13,973 nt of DNA from the NCBI GenBank assembly GCA_017613485.1, contig JAGADS010000352.1, positions 1 to 13,973 of the forward strand, given 5' to 3'. A program made the position numbers and the translations under genes. The stretch comes from Treponema sp. (GTDB lineage: Bacteria; Spirochaetota; Spirochaetia; Treponematales; Treponemataceae). Below, one piece after another: positions 1 through 8,141 of this stretch (position 1 is its first letter; every line of letters begins with the position of its first letter). The notes under the pieces were generated by a model. That model ran no database searches. It was not told where the DNA came from and worked only from the letters and a program-made list of their open reading frames with translations.

Positions 1-701
1 ATGTCCTCAAGCTTACCGTCAATGCGGTATTCAAGAAGTCCTGAATCCTGGTCATAGCTGATTGAATGATGGGTCCAAACATTGGGAATCATTGTTTTAT
101 AGCTTGCCAACTCCACAAGACCGCCGTTTTCCCTGTAATCCTTGAACACATTGGTAAAGCGCCACTGAAGGTGATTGTTGTAGAAACCTGCGGAAATCAT
201 CTGGTAAAGCGGATAATTGTCCTCCGTCCTTGAAGACCTCCATGAGAACACCATCTCGCCGTTCTCTGCAATAGAGGGACAAAGCCAGAATTCAATCAGG
301 AAAGAACCCGTGCTTCCTGTAGACCCAAAAAGAGAGCCACTTGCACCGGAAAGCCTTATTCCGCCCTTGCCGCGGCTTAATCCTGCACCCTTACCCATCT
401 TTGAGGAAGTTGAGTTAAGGAGCTTGTTTTCTTCAACTGTATAATTACCGGTCTGGTCAATTACAACCTTTCCCTCAAAATCAAGCAGAAGATCAGAGCT
501 GTCCCCGGCAACCCTCTTGTTGGTATCAAGCACAATGCTTTCGTAACCATAACGCCCCGTACCGTACACGACTCCATCCATCTTGGCAATTTTAGACCAG
601 CCTTTTTTTCCGCCTAAAGTAATGACAGATTCCTCGGCAAAAATCATGCCTGCTGTCAGTAGACAAAATGTCGCAAAAAAAAGTATTCTCTTAGTATGCA
701 T
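1..701 (-). CDS. Exported LamG/concanavalin-like protein, 3' end outside the window
   Basis: The reading frame is open from the ATG at 701 to the left edge (233 codons plus two bases), so the C-terminus is missing. Residues 1-22 form a signal peptide: MHTKR, a hydrophobic core (ILFFATFCLLTAGMI), then a likely cut after IFA. Residues about 68-233 read like a LamG/concanavalin A-like jelly-roll: a DLLLDFEG strand, a GSFLIEFWL strand, an NVWTHHSISYD segment and a YRIDGKLED hairpin, close to the usual 'W-HH-Y-DG-V-DGK' pattern. Such domains bind carbohydrate or protein on the cell surface; the actual ligand is unknown. A weak ribosome site (GGTGG, 8 nt away) precedes the ATG. The gene diverges from uvrC and overlaps its start by 6 bases, so its promoter must lie inside the uvrC 5' region. 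LamG assignment is by pattern only. Signal peptide is confident, domain is moderate, role is unknown. Confidence 0.8.
   Translation of the reverse strand, partial: MHTKRILFFATFCLLTAGMIFAEESVITLGGKKGWSKIAKMDGVVYGTGRYGYESIVLDTNKRVAGDSSDLLLDFEGKVVIDQTGNYTVEENKLLNSTSSKMGKGAGLSRGKGGIRLSGASGSLFGSTGSTGSFLIEFWLCPSIAENGEMVFSWRSSRTEDNYPLYQMISAGFYNNHLQWRFTNVFKDYRENGGLVELASYKTMIPNVWTHHSISYDQDSGLLEYRIDGKLED
660..689 (+). promoter_or_regulatory. Possible leaderless promoter of uvrC
   Basis: TAGACA (660-665, 5 of 6 to the -35 consensus) is followed by an 18-nt spacer and TATTCT (684-689, 4 of 6 to the -10 consensus). The -10 ends 6 nt before the uvrC ATG at 696, and no Shine-Dalgarno-like sequence is present there. 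This is the same geometry as the stronger promoters before galT and the 8196-9014 gene. It lies within the signal-peptide codons of the divergent gene. The weak -10 makes this the least certain of the three. Confidence 0.35.
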
Positions 702-2729
702 GTATCAGACCACCCGTTCGATTCATCTATACAAATTTCTCATCCACAGCCTGAGCAAAAAACATCCCCGGTCAACCACAGGGAAATCCTGCATCAGACA
801 GCCCTAAAAGCACCCGGTCAAAGCGGAGTATATCTCTGGCGCAATGAAACCGGAACCATAATCTATGTGGGCAAGGCAAAAAACCTCAAGAACCGCCTTA
901 CATCCTATTTTAGTGGAAAGAAGGACATAAAGACAAGGCTTTTGGTCAGCAATGCCCGCAGCATCGAATATATCACGACAAACAACGAATACGAAGCTTT
1001 CCTTTTGGAAAACAACCTGATAAAACAGCACACGCCGAAGTACAACATCGACCTGAAGGACGGGAAATCCTACCCTGTGATGCGGATAACAAACGAAGAT
1101 TACCCCAGACTGTTCAAAACCAGAAGGATAATCCAGGATGGCTCCAGGTATTTCGGTCCGTTTCCCGATGCCACCGCGCTCGATACATTCATAGAAACGC
1201 TCTACGAAATCTATCCAATCAGGCACTGCAGGCAGTTCAGGAAAAAAGACTCGCCATGCATGTATTACCACATAGGAAGATGTATGGCACCCTGCTGCAA
1301 AGAGGTCGCCCAATCCACCTATACAGAATTTATCGAAGAAATCTCCAGTTTACTTGAGAATAAAGGAGATGAAACCGTCAAAAAACTGGAATCCGACATG
1401 AAGAAGGCAGCCGCATCCCTTAATTTTGAGAAAGCAGCCAGACTTAGGGACGGACTCAAGGCACTCAGCGTCTTAAAAAACCAGAACATCGTGGAAGGCT
1501 TTGACGGAGATGACAGGGATTACATAGCAGGATGGAGCGAGGGAGAACTGGTGAGTTTTACTGTCCTTAAAATCCGCGGTGGAAAGCTTCTGGGACGTGA
1601 CAATTATCAGGCAGTAACCCTGAGCGATGAGGATGAGATTCTAGGTGAATTCATGGCTTCATACTATACAGAAAAAGAGGATTTACCGCCAAGCATATAT
1701 GTCCAGACCCAGGAAAGCATGGAGATAATGCAGAGGTGGCTCAAGGAAAGCTTTGGGTCAATCTGCACGATAGAAACGATAAGGGAGGACATGCCAAGGT
1801 TTTCCCTGCACAATGCCGCAATTACAATGGCACGACAGAATGCACACGAGGACATAATACGCCGCGTAAGGGAAAGGGGTGATTTCCCCGCAATGGAGGA
1901 ACTGAAGAACGTTCTTGGGCTTCCTGCTCTTCCCGTAAGAATCGAAGGCTTTGACATCGCACATATCGGCGGCAAATTCCCGGTGGCTTCGCTCATCAGC
2001 TTTTACAACGGAAACCCGGACAAAAAGAACTACCGCTATTACCGCTTAAAGACCACGGACGGTTCAATAGACGATTTTAAGTCAATGAGGGAGGCTACGT
2101 CAAGACGCTATTCAAGGCTGTTAAATGAAGGAAAGGAGCTTCCTGACCTGCTTTTGATAGACGGTGGAATCGGACAGGTGAATGCAGTTGACGGAGTGCT
2201 GAAGGCTCTTGGACTTGACATTCCTATTGCAGGACTTGCCAAAAGAGACGAGGAGATATGGAGGCCCCATGCCTCAAAACCGATATGCCTCCCAAAAAGA
2301 AGCGAGGGCCTCAGGCTTTTGCAGAGGGTACGTGATGAGACCCACCGTTTTGCGACAAAGAACAATCAGAACCTCAGGACAAAGGAAAACACCGTATCCC
2401 CGTTCATTGAGCTTCCAGGCGTCGGTAAGGAAAAGGACAGGCTCCTGATGAAAAAATACGGAACCCTCAGGGCACTGCTTGAAGCCCCGGAAGCCGAGAT
2501 TGCAGAACTGTTGCACATGAGGTCAGACAAAGCCACGTCCCTGATACTTGCTGCCAGAGTAGAGCTTGAGAAACAGGAGAAGAAAAAGCTGAGTCAGATG
2601 GATTCTCTTGAACAGGCAGGAACCACATGGCAGAAAGCCGCAAAGTCAAAAAAGACAATAGATTTAGCCGCACTTGCCCTAGGAGATGATGACGGGACAC
2701 TTATCGCTGCAAGCCCCAATGAACTGTAG
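696..2729 (+). CDS. uvrC: Excinuclease ABC subunit C (UvrC)
   Basis: UvrC makes both incisions around a DNA lesion in nucleotide excision repair, recruited by UvrB. Seen in order: GIY-YIG nuclease at about 40-120 (GVYLW, then IIYVGKAKNLKNRL); a cysteine cluster C178, C188, C196, C200, C201, matching the Fe-S cluster region known in UvrC; a UVR motif binding UvrB at about 226-261; the RNase H-like endonuclease domain with D420, D489 and H550 as the likely catalytic residues for the 5' cut; and paired helix-hairpin-helix motifs at about 570-625. At 677 residues it is longer than typical (about 600-620): it has about 30 extra residues before the usual start and about 50 lysine-rich, unordered residues after the HhH. 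The ATG at 696 is the only ATG or GTG/TTG upstream of the nuclease domain; a CTG at codon 32 is the only other near-cognate option that would give a normal N-terminus. No neighbour is a Uvr gene. Confidence 0.97.
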   Translation: MHVSDHPFDSSIQISHPQPEQKTSPVNHREILHQTALKAPGQSGVYLWRNETGTIIYVGKAKNLKNRLTSYFSGKKDIKTRLLVSNARSIEYITTNNEYEAFLLENNLIKQHTPKYNIDLKDGKSYPVMRITNEDYPRLFKTRRIIQDGSRYFGPFPDATALDTFIETLYEIYPIRHCRQFRKKDSPCMYYHIGRCMAPCCKEVAQSTYTEFIEEISSLLENKGDETVKKLESDMKKAAASLNFEKAARLRDGLKALSVLKNQNIVEGFDGDDRDYIAGWSEGELVSFTVLKIRGGKLLGRDNYQAVTLSDEDEILGEFMASYYTEKEDLPPSIYVQTQESMEIMQRWLKESFGSICTIETIREDMPRFSLHNAAITMARQNAHEDIIRRVRERGDFPAMEELKNVLGLPALPVRIEGFDIAHIGGKFPVASLISFYNGNPDKKNYRYYRLKTTDGSIDDFKSMREATSRRYSRLLNEGKELPDLLLIDGGIGQVNAVDGVLKALGLDIPIAGLAKRDEEIWRPHASKPICLPKRSEGLRLLQRVRDETHRFATKNNQNLRTKENTVSPFIELPGVGKEKDRLLMKKYGTLRALLEAPEAEIAELLHMRSDKATSLILAARVELEKQEKKKLSQMDSLEQAGTTWQKAAKSKKTIDLAALALGDDDGTLIAASPNEL

Positions 2730-2744
2730 GAATTCCACGGACAT

Positions 2745-2777
2745 AAAAAAACCGGACCTGTGACACAGACCCGGTTT
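2745..2777 (-). terminator. Rho-independent terminator after degP
   Basis: Read on the minus strand, AAACCGG and CCGGTTT form the base of a hairpin, a further CTGTG/CACAG pairing lies toward the loop with a 2-base mismatch between the stems, and a run of seven T follows (2745-2751 on the plus strand is A7). It sits about 105 nt beyond the degP stop. On the plus strand only TTT follows the stem, so it would be a poor terminator for uvrC, though it lies 15 nt past the uvrC stop and may act weakly in both directions. Confidence 0.75.
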
Positions 2778-2881
2778 GAAAAAGGAGTTTCTATGAAATT
2801 ATACGCAACGATATGCTAATCATTCATCTATAAAATCAAACCATCTACCCCAAAAAAGGTTACAGGACATTTTCAAAATTT

Positions 2882-4363
2882 TTACTGATCAAGCTTATAA
2901 TGACCGGTACTGATTGTATGTCCGCCGGAATGAACGTCGAACCATACCTCTTTCTTGGAATTGGTGTTAAGTGCCGCATAGAATTCCTCGACAGTTGAAA
3001 CCGGTGTATCGTTTACAGCCGTAATTACATCTCCGTTCTGGAGCCTTAATGCGGCGGCAGGAGACTTTTCCTGTACATTTGTCACCACGACACCCTTTAC
3101 CTTGTCTGAGATCTTCTGCTGCTTGCGTATTGTATCGCTTAACGGTACAGCCATGAATCCAGGCCACAGCTTGCTTCCATCTGATGCAACCTCATCAGAG
3201 CGCTCTGCCATCTTTATCTTAAGGTCAACCTTTGAGGATCCCCTCATTACAGTGATAGTCGTTGTCTGTCCAGCAGGAATGTTTCCAACATCACGAACAA
3301 GCTGGTTAACGTCCTTTACATCCTTTCCATCCAGGGCTACGATAAAGTCACCTGCCTGGAGTCCTCCCTTCATTGCAGGAGAATCAAGGAATACCTCAGA
3401 GGCAAGGGCTCCTGTTGCCTTACCGACACCAAGGGCATCCTTGTATTCCTGTGTTACGTCAGAGAGGCTTACACCGAGCCATCCGTAGGAAACCTTTCCC
3501 TTGTTGATGAACTGGTCGATAGCTGTCTTGATGTTGTTGATAGGAATAGAGAATCCCAGACCCTGGCTTCCACCTGACTGTGATGCGATCCATGTGTTGA
3601 TTCCGATAACCTCACCGTAAATGTTTACAAGAGGACCGCCTGAGTTACCCTGGTTGATTGCGGCATCTGTCTGGATAAAGTCACTGATAGAGCCTATCTC
3701 ACCGCCACTGCGTCCTGTAGTAGATACAATTCCCTGTGTCACAGAGGCAAAATATCCGAGAGGGCTTCCGAGTGCCAGAACTATGTCTCCCTGCTGCACT
3801 TCATCACTGTTTCCCAAACCTGCCACAGTAATTGAGGTGTCATCGCTCTTGAATGATACAAGCGCAATGTCAATTCTTGAGTCTGCTCCAACAAGAGTTC
3901 CCTCGAATTCACGCTCGTCGTTCAGCTTGATTTTGATTGAGGATGCATTCTCCGTGACATGGTTGTTTGTAAGCACGTATATTGTGTCACCTGTACGGCG
4001 CACGATTACACCGCTTCCCAAGGCAGATGACTCGTATTCGCGGGTATCGTCATCATCACCAAAGCCCGGCATGTTAAAGAAGAAAGGCAGATCCTTGAAA
4101 GGATTGTAGCTCTGAGTTTTTGTCTTTGTTGTAACGTCCACTTCAACCACGGCAGGAAGAACCTGTGAGCTTATGGAGCGGAATGAGTTCTGCAGGGCCT
4201 GGGTAATCTCAAGTCCATCCTCCGGCAGAGACTTAGCGGGATTTGTCTGTGCGTAGACAACATTTGCCGATCCGTTATTTGCACGGCATGAAAGGGCAAG
4301 TACACCCACAGACACAGCGGCAACAGCTGCCACCGCAATAATTGTTTTACCTATAGTTTTCAT
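2882..4363 (-). CDS. degP: Periplasmic serine protease, DegP/HtrA (Do) family
   Basis: HtrA proteases degrade or refold damaged envelope proteins. An N-terminal export segment (1-26) has a hydrophobic core ending LALSC, so Cys26 could be lipidated under the relaxed spirochetal rule; otherwise cleavage near VYA-Q39 is plausible. The trypsin-like domain spans about 55-285 with the triad H135 (in TNNHV), D165 (in SRIDIALV) and S241 (in GNSGGPL). Two PDZ domains follow: about 292-386 (starting YGWLGVSL) and about 400-480 (GVVVTNV, then LQNGDVI). Residues 100-107 are an acidic loop (GFGDDDD) in the position of the LA loop. Length 493 is normal for a two-PDZ DegP/DegQ. The start is fixed by a strong GGAGG 7 nt upstream. 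It lies alone between its own terminator and the 4364-4532 gap, which holds an 8-bp inverted repeat; whether it is also read from the upstream operon is open. The name degP is used for the family; degQ would fit as well. Confidence 0.95.
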   Translation of the reverse strand: MKTIGKTIIAVAAVAAVSVGVLALSCRANNGSANVVYAQTNPAKSLPEDGLEITQALQNSFRSISSQVLPAVVEVDVTTKTKTQSYNPFKDLPFFFNMPGFGDDDDTREYESSALGSGVIVRRTGDTIYVLTNNHVTENASSIKIKLNDEREFEGTLVGADSRIDIALVSFKSDDTSITVAGLGNSDEVQQGDIVLALGSPLGYFASVTQGIVSTTGRSGGEIGSISDFIQTDAAINQGNSGGPLVNIYGEVIGINTWIASQSGGSQGLGFSIPINNIKTAIDQFINKGKVSYGWLGVSLSDVTQEYKDALGVGKATGALASEVFLDSPAMKGGLQAGDFIVALDGKDVKDVNQLVRDVGNIPAGQTTTITVMRGSSKVDLKIKMAERSDEVASDGSKLWPGFMAVPLSDTIRKQQKISDKVKGVVVTNVQEKSPAAALRLQNGDVITAVNDTPVSTVEEFYAALNTNSKKEVWFDVHSGGHTISTGHYKLDQ

Positions 4364-4414
4364 AATCTAAACCTCCATAGAAATCATTCAATATGGTTAA
4401 TCTATTCAAACTGA

Positions 4415-4442
4415 AATGTAAAGGCAGCAATGCATTTACATT
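4415..4442. repeat. Inverted repeat AATGTAAA-N12-TTTACATT upstream of degP
   Basis: A perfect 8-bp inverted repeat, 4415-4422 and 4435-4442, with a 12-nt spacer that itself contains TGCAT. The centre-to-centre distance of the arms is 20 bp, about two helical turns, which suits a dimeric repressor. It ends 52 nt upstream of the degP ATG and begins just downstream of the candidate -10. It could instead fold as a weak AT-rich hairpin near the 5' end of the degP mRNA. No known regulator site is recognised. Confidence 0.5.
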
Positions 4443-4446
4443 AGAG

Positions 4447-4476
4447 AATATACTGCATTTTTCTGAAAATGTGAAA
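4447..4476 (-). promoter_or_regulatory. Tentative degP promoter
   Basis: On the minus strand TATATT (4447-4452, 5 of 6) lies 18 nt after TTTCAC (4471-4476, a poor -35). Transcription would start near 4440, at the edge of the inverted repeat, giving a leader of about 77 nt. The rest of the 4364-4532 gap is AT-rich: it holds a CATTTT/AAAATG hairpin at 4456-4471, no strong terminator for the upstream gene and no convincing small ORF. Confidence 0.3.
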
Positions 4477-4532
4477 TATTTTTACCATGAAAAAGCTGTT
4501 ATATGCCATAAAATCATGTTATTTCAGGACTT

Positions 4533-5522
4533 TCACTGTAAAATACGGTAATCCGGGCCTTCCGGGGTCAAAAATATCTTAGTGCGGGTATTTTCCATGG
4601 TTACGCTGTCACAGAAACGCTGGATGTCAAATGCTGAGCTGGAAAACACATCGTCCGGGCTGTATGAAGTCTCAACAATACTCTCCAGTCCGTCAGAAAG
4701 TGCCCTGCTCATTGCACCGTTAAGCCTTACTATGTCCGAGACTGCCGTAAAAAGCTCCCTCTTTTTTTTCTCCTCGAATTTTTCCTGAAGAAAAAGAAGC
4801 TGCATTTTTTCTATGTCCTCATGGACTGCTTCCTCAAGCTTGAATGAAGAGTCTATCGAACAGTTATTGCACCTCTGCCACTCTGCAAAATCCGCAAGAA
4901 AAGCCGACGGAGAAATCTTGAGTGCCTTAATCACCGGGTTGAACCATGGAACCGCCCTCCCCTCTGAATAAAACACAGCACATGCAAAGGCAATGTCCCT
5001 GGAGCATTCAATATCACGGGAAGAATAGAATGCCGTTGACTGCGGAAGTTTCTGGGAAAGCTCCAGCTGCTCAAAGTCTATATGGTTGGGATAAAGGGAA
5101 ATTGCAAAATCAAGCCTGTCCCTGAATGCCTTGTATGTATCCGCACTGCACGATGCAAAATCCATGTCAAAGCCAAAGACAAGCTCAGCACGGTTAAGCT
5201 TTTCTATCCGGGAAGAAAAAAATTTCTTGTCAAACAAAAGGGCAGTTCCCTTCACGCATGGTTTAAGCGGAATCTCAAGGGAACAGTATATTTCCTGCAC
5301 AGCCTGAATCAGGGAAGCGTCTATTATGCCTACCTCAACCGGAATGGAGATGAAAAGCTCGCTGTCATGCTCTGCTATTCTCCTGCACAGTGAAATGACA
5401 GCCTCACGGTTTCGGGAAAGATTCCTGTCATGAACGACAAGCTCTGTTATTCCGCGTGATGCAAATGAGTCAATCTGCTCTGTCAATTCCTTGCTTGAAA
5501 ACTGAATCTCTTTTCGTGACAT
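4533..5522 (-). CDS. Radical-SAM-like barrel protein lacking the Fe-S cysteine motif
   Basis: Not recognised by name. Residues 8-160 look like the body of a radical SAM TIM barrel of the B12-binding/BchE-like group: SSKELTEQIDSF and GITELVVHDRN (beta-2, where the motif 'E-I-f-D' sits), ISIPVEVGIID, an LEIPLK strand, FGFDMDF, then DRLDFAISLYPNHIDFEQLEL, which parallels the 'l-f-a-l-l-P-h-i' segment before the 'PGT' loop. The CxxxCxxC that should precede residue 8 is absent, so it probably cannot bind the catalytic cluster in the normal way. The frame is open about 18 codons upstream of this ATG into the 3' end of asnA, but holds one Cys only, not a motif. A CNNC pair (C218, C221) and a charged helical region (about 228-260, EKFEEKKKREL) follow. 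It has no clear ribosome site and starts 32 nt after asnA, so it is probably translated as part of the galT-asnA operon. It could be a truncated enzyme, a substrate-binding partner, or a separate family. Confidence 0.8.
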   Translation of the reverse strand: MSRKEIQFSSKELTEQIDSFASRGITELVVHDRNLSRNREAVISLCRRIAEHDSELFISIPVEVGIIDASLIQAVQEIYCSLEIPLKPCVKGTALLFDKKFFSSRIEKLNRAELVFGFDMDFASCSADTYKAFRDRLDFAISLYPNHIDFEQLELSQKLPQSTAFYSSRDIECSRDIAFACAVFYSEGRAVPWFNPVIKALKISPSAFLADFAEWQRCNNCSIDSSFKLEEAVHEDIEKMQLLFLQEKFEEKKKRELFTAVSDIVRLNGAMSRALSDGLESIVETSYSPDDVFSSSAFDIQRFCDSVTMENTRTKIFLTPEGPDYRILQ

Positions 5523-5554
5523 ACAGGCTTTTTTCTGTCGTGAGTCGTCTTGAA

Positions 5555-6589
5555 TTACAAAATCGGAACCCCGGCTTTCTCACATTCACTGAGCATATCA
5601 TCAGGCCATGTGCTTACCTGAATCTCACCGATATGGCATTTTCTGAGGAAGTACATGCAGAGTCTTGACTGGCCTATACCGCCGCCGATTGTCTGAGTAA
5701 GATTTCCAGATAAAAGTTTCTTGTGGAAGCTGAGGCCTGCTCTTTCCGGGCATCCCCTTTCCTCAAGCTGAAGCTTAAGAGTCTCTGGAGAAACACGGAT
5801 TCCCATGGAAGAAAGCTCCATCGCGATATTAAGGACATTGTTCCATACCATAAGGTCGCCGTTAAGTCCGCGGTGTCCGTCCTCCTCCGTAATCCAGTCA
5901 TCATAGTCAGGTGCACGTCCGTCGTGGATTGAACCGTCACTTAGTTTTCCGCCTATACCGATGATGAAAACCGCTCCATATTTCTTACATGCAATTGTTT
6001 CCCTTTCTTTTGGCGTCTTGTCCGGAAATTCCTTCTGCAGGTCATCTGCATAGAGGAATGTGATTTTCTCTGGAAGCTCAGGCTTTATGTCATCGTAGCG
6101 GTCATAGATGTAGAATTCTGTGCGCTTTAAGGTGCGGTAGATTTTCTTTACCACGTCCTTCAGGAAATCGATTTTCCTGTCCTCTGCCTTCATTGCCATC
6201 TCCCAGTCCCACTGGTCAACATAAAGAGAATGAAGGTTATCCAGGTCCTCATCTGCACGGATTGCATTCATGTCGGTATAGATTCCAAAACCAGGCTGAA
6301 GCTTCATCTCGGTGACTTTCATGCGCTTCCATTTTGCAAGTGAGTGCACGATCTCAAGATTACATTCATTCATGTCCTTTACAGGGAAATGCACGGGGCG
6401 CTCAACTCCGTTCAAGTCATCATTGATGCCCATTCCCGATTTTACGAACAAAGGTGCTGTAACACGGGTCAGATTAAGTTCAGTGGAAAGTGAAAGCTGA
6501 AAGAAATTCTTAAGCATTACGATTGCTGCCTCAGTTTCCTTTACGTTCAAAACAGGCTTATAGTTTTCCGGTATGTACAAGCTTGACAT
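5555..6589 (-). CDS. asnA: Aspartate-ammonia ligase (asparagine synthetase A)
   Basis: AsnA makes asparagine from aspartate, ammonia and ATP in the cytoplasm through an aspartyl-adenylate; the fold is that of class II aminoacyl-tRNA synthetases. Strong family signatures are seen: DDLNGVERPV (57-66), EIVHSLAKWKR (79-89), YTDMNAIRADED (104-115), YVDQWDWE (123-130) and GGGIGQSRLCMYFL (302-315, motif 3-like with the ATP-binding arginine). Length 344 compares with about 330 in E. coli. The ATG at 6589 has an AGGAG site about 7 nt upstream. It begins 16 nt after the galT stop and is followed 32 nt later by the radical-SAM-like gene. No asparagine-responsive element such as a T-box was found. Confidence 0.97.
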   Translation of the reverse strand: MSSLYIPENYKPVLNVKETEAAIVMLKNFFQLSLSTELNLTRVTAPLFVKSGMGINDDLNGVERPVHFPVKDMNECNLEIVHSLAKWKRMKVTEMKLQPGFGIYTDMNAIRADEDLDNLHSLYVDQWDWEMAMKAEDRKIDFLKDVVKKIYRTLKRTEFYIYDRYDDIKPELPEKITFLYADDLQKEFPDKTPKERETIACKKYGAVFIIGIGGKLSDGSIHDGRAPDYDDWITEEDGHRGLNGDLMVWNNVLNIAMELSSMGIRVSPETLKLQLEERGCPERAGLSFHKKLLSGNLTQTIGGGIGQSRLCMYFLRKCHIGEIQVSTWPDDMLSECEKAGVPIL

Positions 6590-6605
6590 TTTAATCTCCT
6601 ATCAT

Positions 6606-8135
6606 TTATGCAAAAGTCTTTATAAATTTCATGAATGCTTCTTTTCCCTCAGGCGTACGCTTGAATACTGCTGAATCTTCCAGTATGCTGACAAAAACCT
6701 TGCCGACCTCTATCTTAAGCACAGTGTCAATATTCTTGGCAGAAATCTTTCCGTACTGTGCAAGTATCTGATCAGCCCAGTCTGCATGTTTTGAAAGAAA
6801 AGGTTCCCTTCTGTAATCACGTCCCTGAATAATGGCATTTCCCAAGGCAGACAGTTCTTTTTTAAGGCGTCCTGGTAAAACAGCAAGTCCCAGAACCTCA
6901 ACAAGCCCGATGTTCTCTTTCTTTATGTGGCGGTGCTCATCGTGTGTGTGGAACATTCCAAAAGGATACTCAGCTGTCGTAATATTATTACGAAGTACAA
7001 GATCGATTTCATAAAAACCATCACGCATTCTTGCAATAGGTGTTATGGTGTTGTGAGACTCTCCGTTTGTCTGGGAATAGATGAATGCGGACTCATCATT
7101 GTAGATCCTCCAGTTACGCAGAATCTTATCACACAGGGATATGAGGCTTTCCGTATTATGAGTCTTAAGCCTTATGACAGAAACCGGCCACTTTACTATG
7201 CCCGCACTGACATCCTCAAAACCATGAACGGTAAAGCGTGTCTCAATGGGTGCAAGTGAAAGTGGAAAATTAAAGCGTCCTCCCTGATAATGGCTGTGAT
7301 TCATAATCGAACCGCCAACAATAGGAAGATCTGCATTACCACCGATAGTGTAATGTGGAAACAGCCGTATGAACTCAAGAAGGTTGCCGAAAGTCTCGCG
7401 TGAAATCCTCATGGGAACATGCTCATAAGAGAAAACAACACAATGCTCATTGTAATATGCAAAAGGAGAATACTGGAATCCCCAGACTTTTCCCGAGAGC
7501 CTGAGCGGAATCACCCTGAGGTTCTGTCCTGCCTGAAAACCATTGCGTCCTGCATAACCGACATTTTCCTTGCAAAGCACGCATTCAGGATAATGGTAAG
7601 TGCCAGGTCTTGAAGCCACCAGAACATCATCAGAAAGATTTATTCCCGGAGTACCTTTGTCTGGCTTGGACAAGTTGATTGTAATAGCCATGTCACCGTA
7701 TTCAGTTTTTGCAATCCAGCGTATGTCACGGTTCACCCTGTAACGGCGTATGTAATTTGAATCCCTGGAAAACTTATAGAACCAGTCACTGGCTTCCCTT
7801 GGAGATTTTTTGTAAAGCTCCATGAATTTTTCCTGAACCTGAGACGGTCTTGGCAAAAGGCAGCCCATGATTTTTGTATCAAACAGATCACGGCTCTGAA
7901 TGCCTGTATCCTCAAAAAGATTAACCTGGGCAGCATAATCCAGCATTTCCTTAAGGATCTGCTCCAAATCCTGCTCTGGAGTCTGAGGAATCTGGGTGGC
8001 CACATCCTTTTCAAATCCATCCAGCCTGAACAGCTCCAGCAGACGATTCTGCGTATAGATCACATCATCTTCTTCAATCAGCCCCTGAGCAAGAGCATAT
8101 CCTACCAGGGCATTAATGTTTTTATAAATATCCAT
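6606..8135 (-). CDS. galT: UDP-glucose-hexose-1-phosphate uridylyltransferase, family 2
   Basis: GalT transfers UMP between UDP-glucose and galactose-1-phosphate in the Leloir pathway. The 509-residue length and layout are those of the Firmicutes-type family 2, not the roughly 350-residue E. coli type. Seen: N-terminal helical region (IYKNINALVGYALAQGLI); a C185-x-x-C188 pair in CVLCKENVGYAGR; GGSIMNHSHYQGG (274-286), whose H280-S-H282-Y-Q284 matches the HxHxQ active site, so H282 is the likely uridylylated nucleophile; and a His-rich PFGMFHTHDEHRHIKKENIGL (391-411). Residues 1-20 match family N-termini, so the ATG at 8135 is well supported even though no ribosome site precedes it. The promoter at 8142-8170 ends 6 nt before this ATG, predicting a leaderless mRNA. 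galT heads an operon with asnA and the 4533-5522 gene. galK and galE are not in the window. Confidence 0.95.
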   Translation of the reverse strand: MDIYKNINALVGYALAQGLIEEDDVIYTQNRLLELFRLDGFEKDVATQIPQTPEQDLEQILKEMLDYAAQVNLFEDTGIQSRDLFDTKIMGCLLPRPSQVQEKFMELYKKSPREASDWFYKFSRDSNYIRRYRVNRDIRWIAKTEYGDMAITINLSKPDKGTPGINLSDDVLVASRPGTYHYPECVLCKENVGYAGRNGFQAGQNLRVIPLRLSGKVWGFQYSPFAYYNEHCVVFSYEHVPMRISRETFGNLLEFIRLFPHYTIGGNADLPIVGGSIMNHSHYQGGRFNFPLSLAPIETRFTVHGFEDVSAGIVKWPVSVIRLKTHNTESLISLCDKILRNWRIYNDESAFIYSQTNGESHNTITPIARMRDGFYEIDLVLRNNITTAEYPFGMFHTHDEHRHIKKENIGLVEVLGLAVLPGRLKKELSALGNAIIQGRDYRREPFLSKHADWADQILAQYGKISAKNIDTVLKIEVGKVFVSILEDSAVFKRTPEGKEAFMKFIKTFA

Positions 8136-8141
8136 GACTAT

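Noticed and set aside
804..1313. 169-codon minus-strand frame inside uvrC
   Set aside because: Antisense shadow of a well supported gene, with no ribosome site or recognisable protein features.
2793..2819. Eight-codon ORF (MKLYATIC) on the plus strand with GGAG 5 nt upstream
   Set aside because: It lies between the ends of two converging genes with no promoter or downstream plus-strand gene to regulate; a chance ribosome-site match is more likely than a leader peptide.
3621..4109. 162-codon plus-strand frame opposite degP
   Set aside because: Serine/proline-rich antisense shadow of the protease domain, no ribosome site.
4487..4585. Small plus-strand ORF starting MKKLLYAIKSC, opposite the end of the radical-SAM-like gene
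   Set aside because: No ribosome site, and most of its length is antisense to a real gene; the signal-like start is coincidental.
5674..5940. Minus-strand frame inside asnA in another phase
   Set aside because: Composition is typical of an out-of-frame shadow; asnA is intact across the region.
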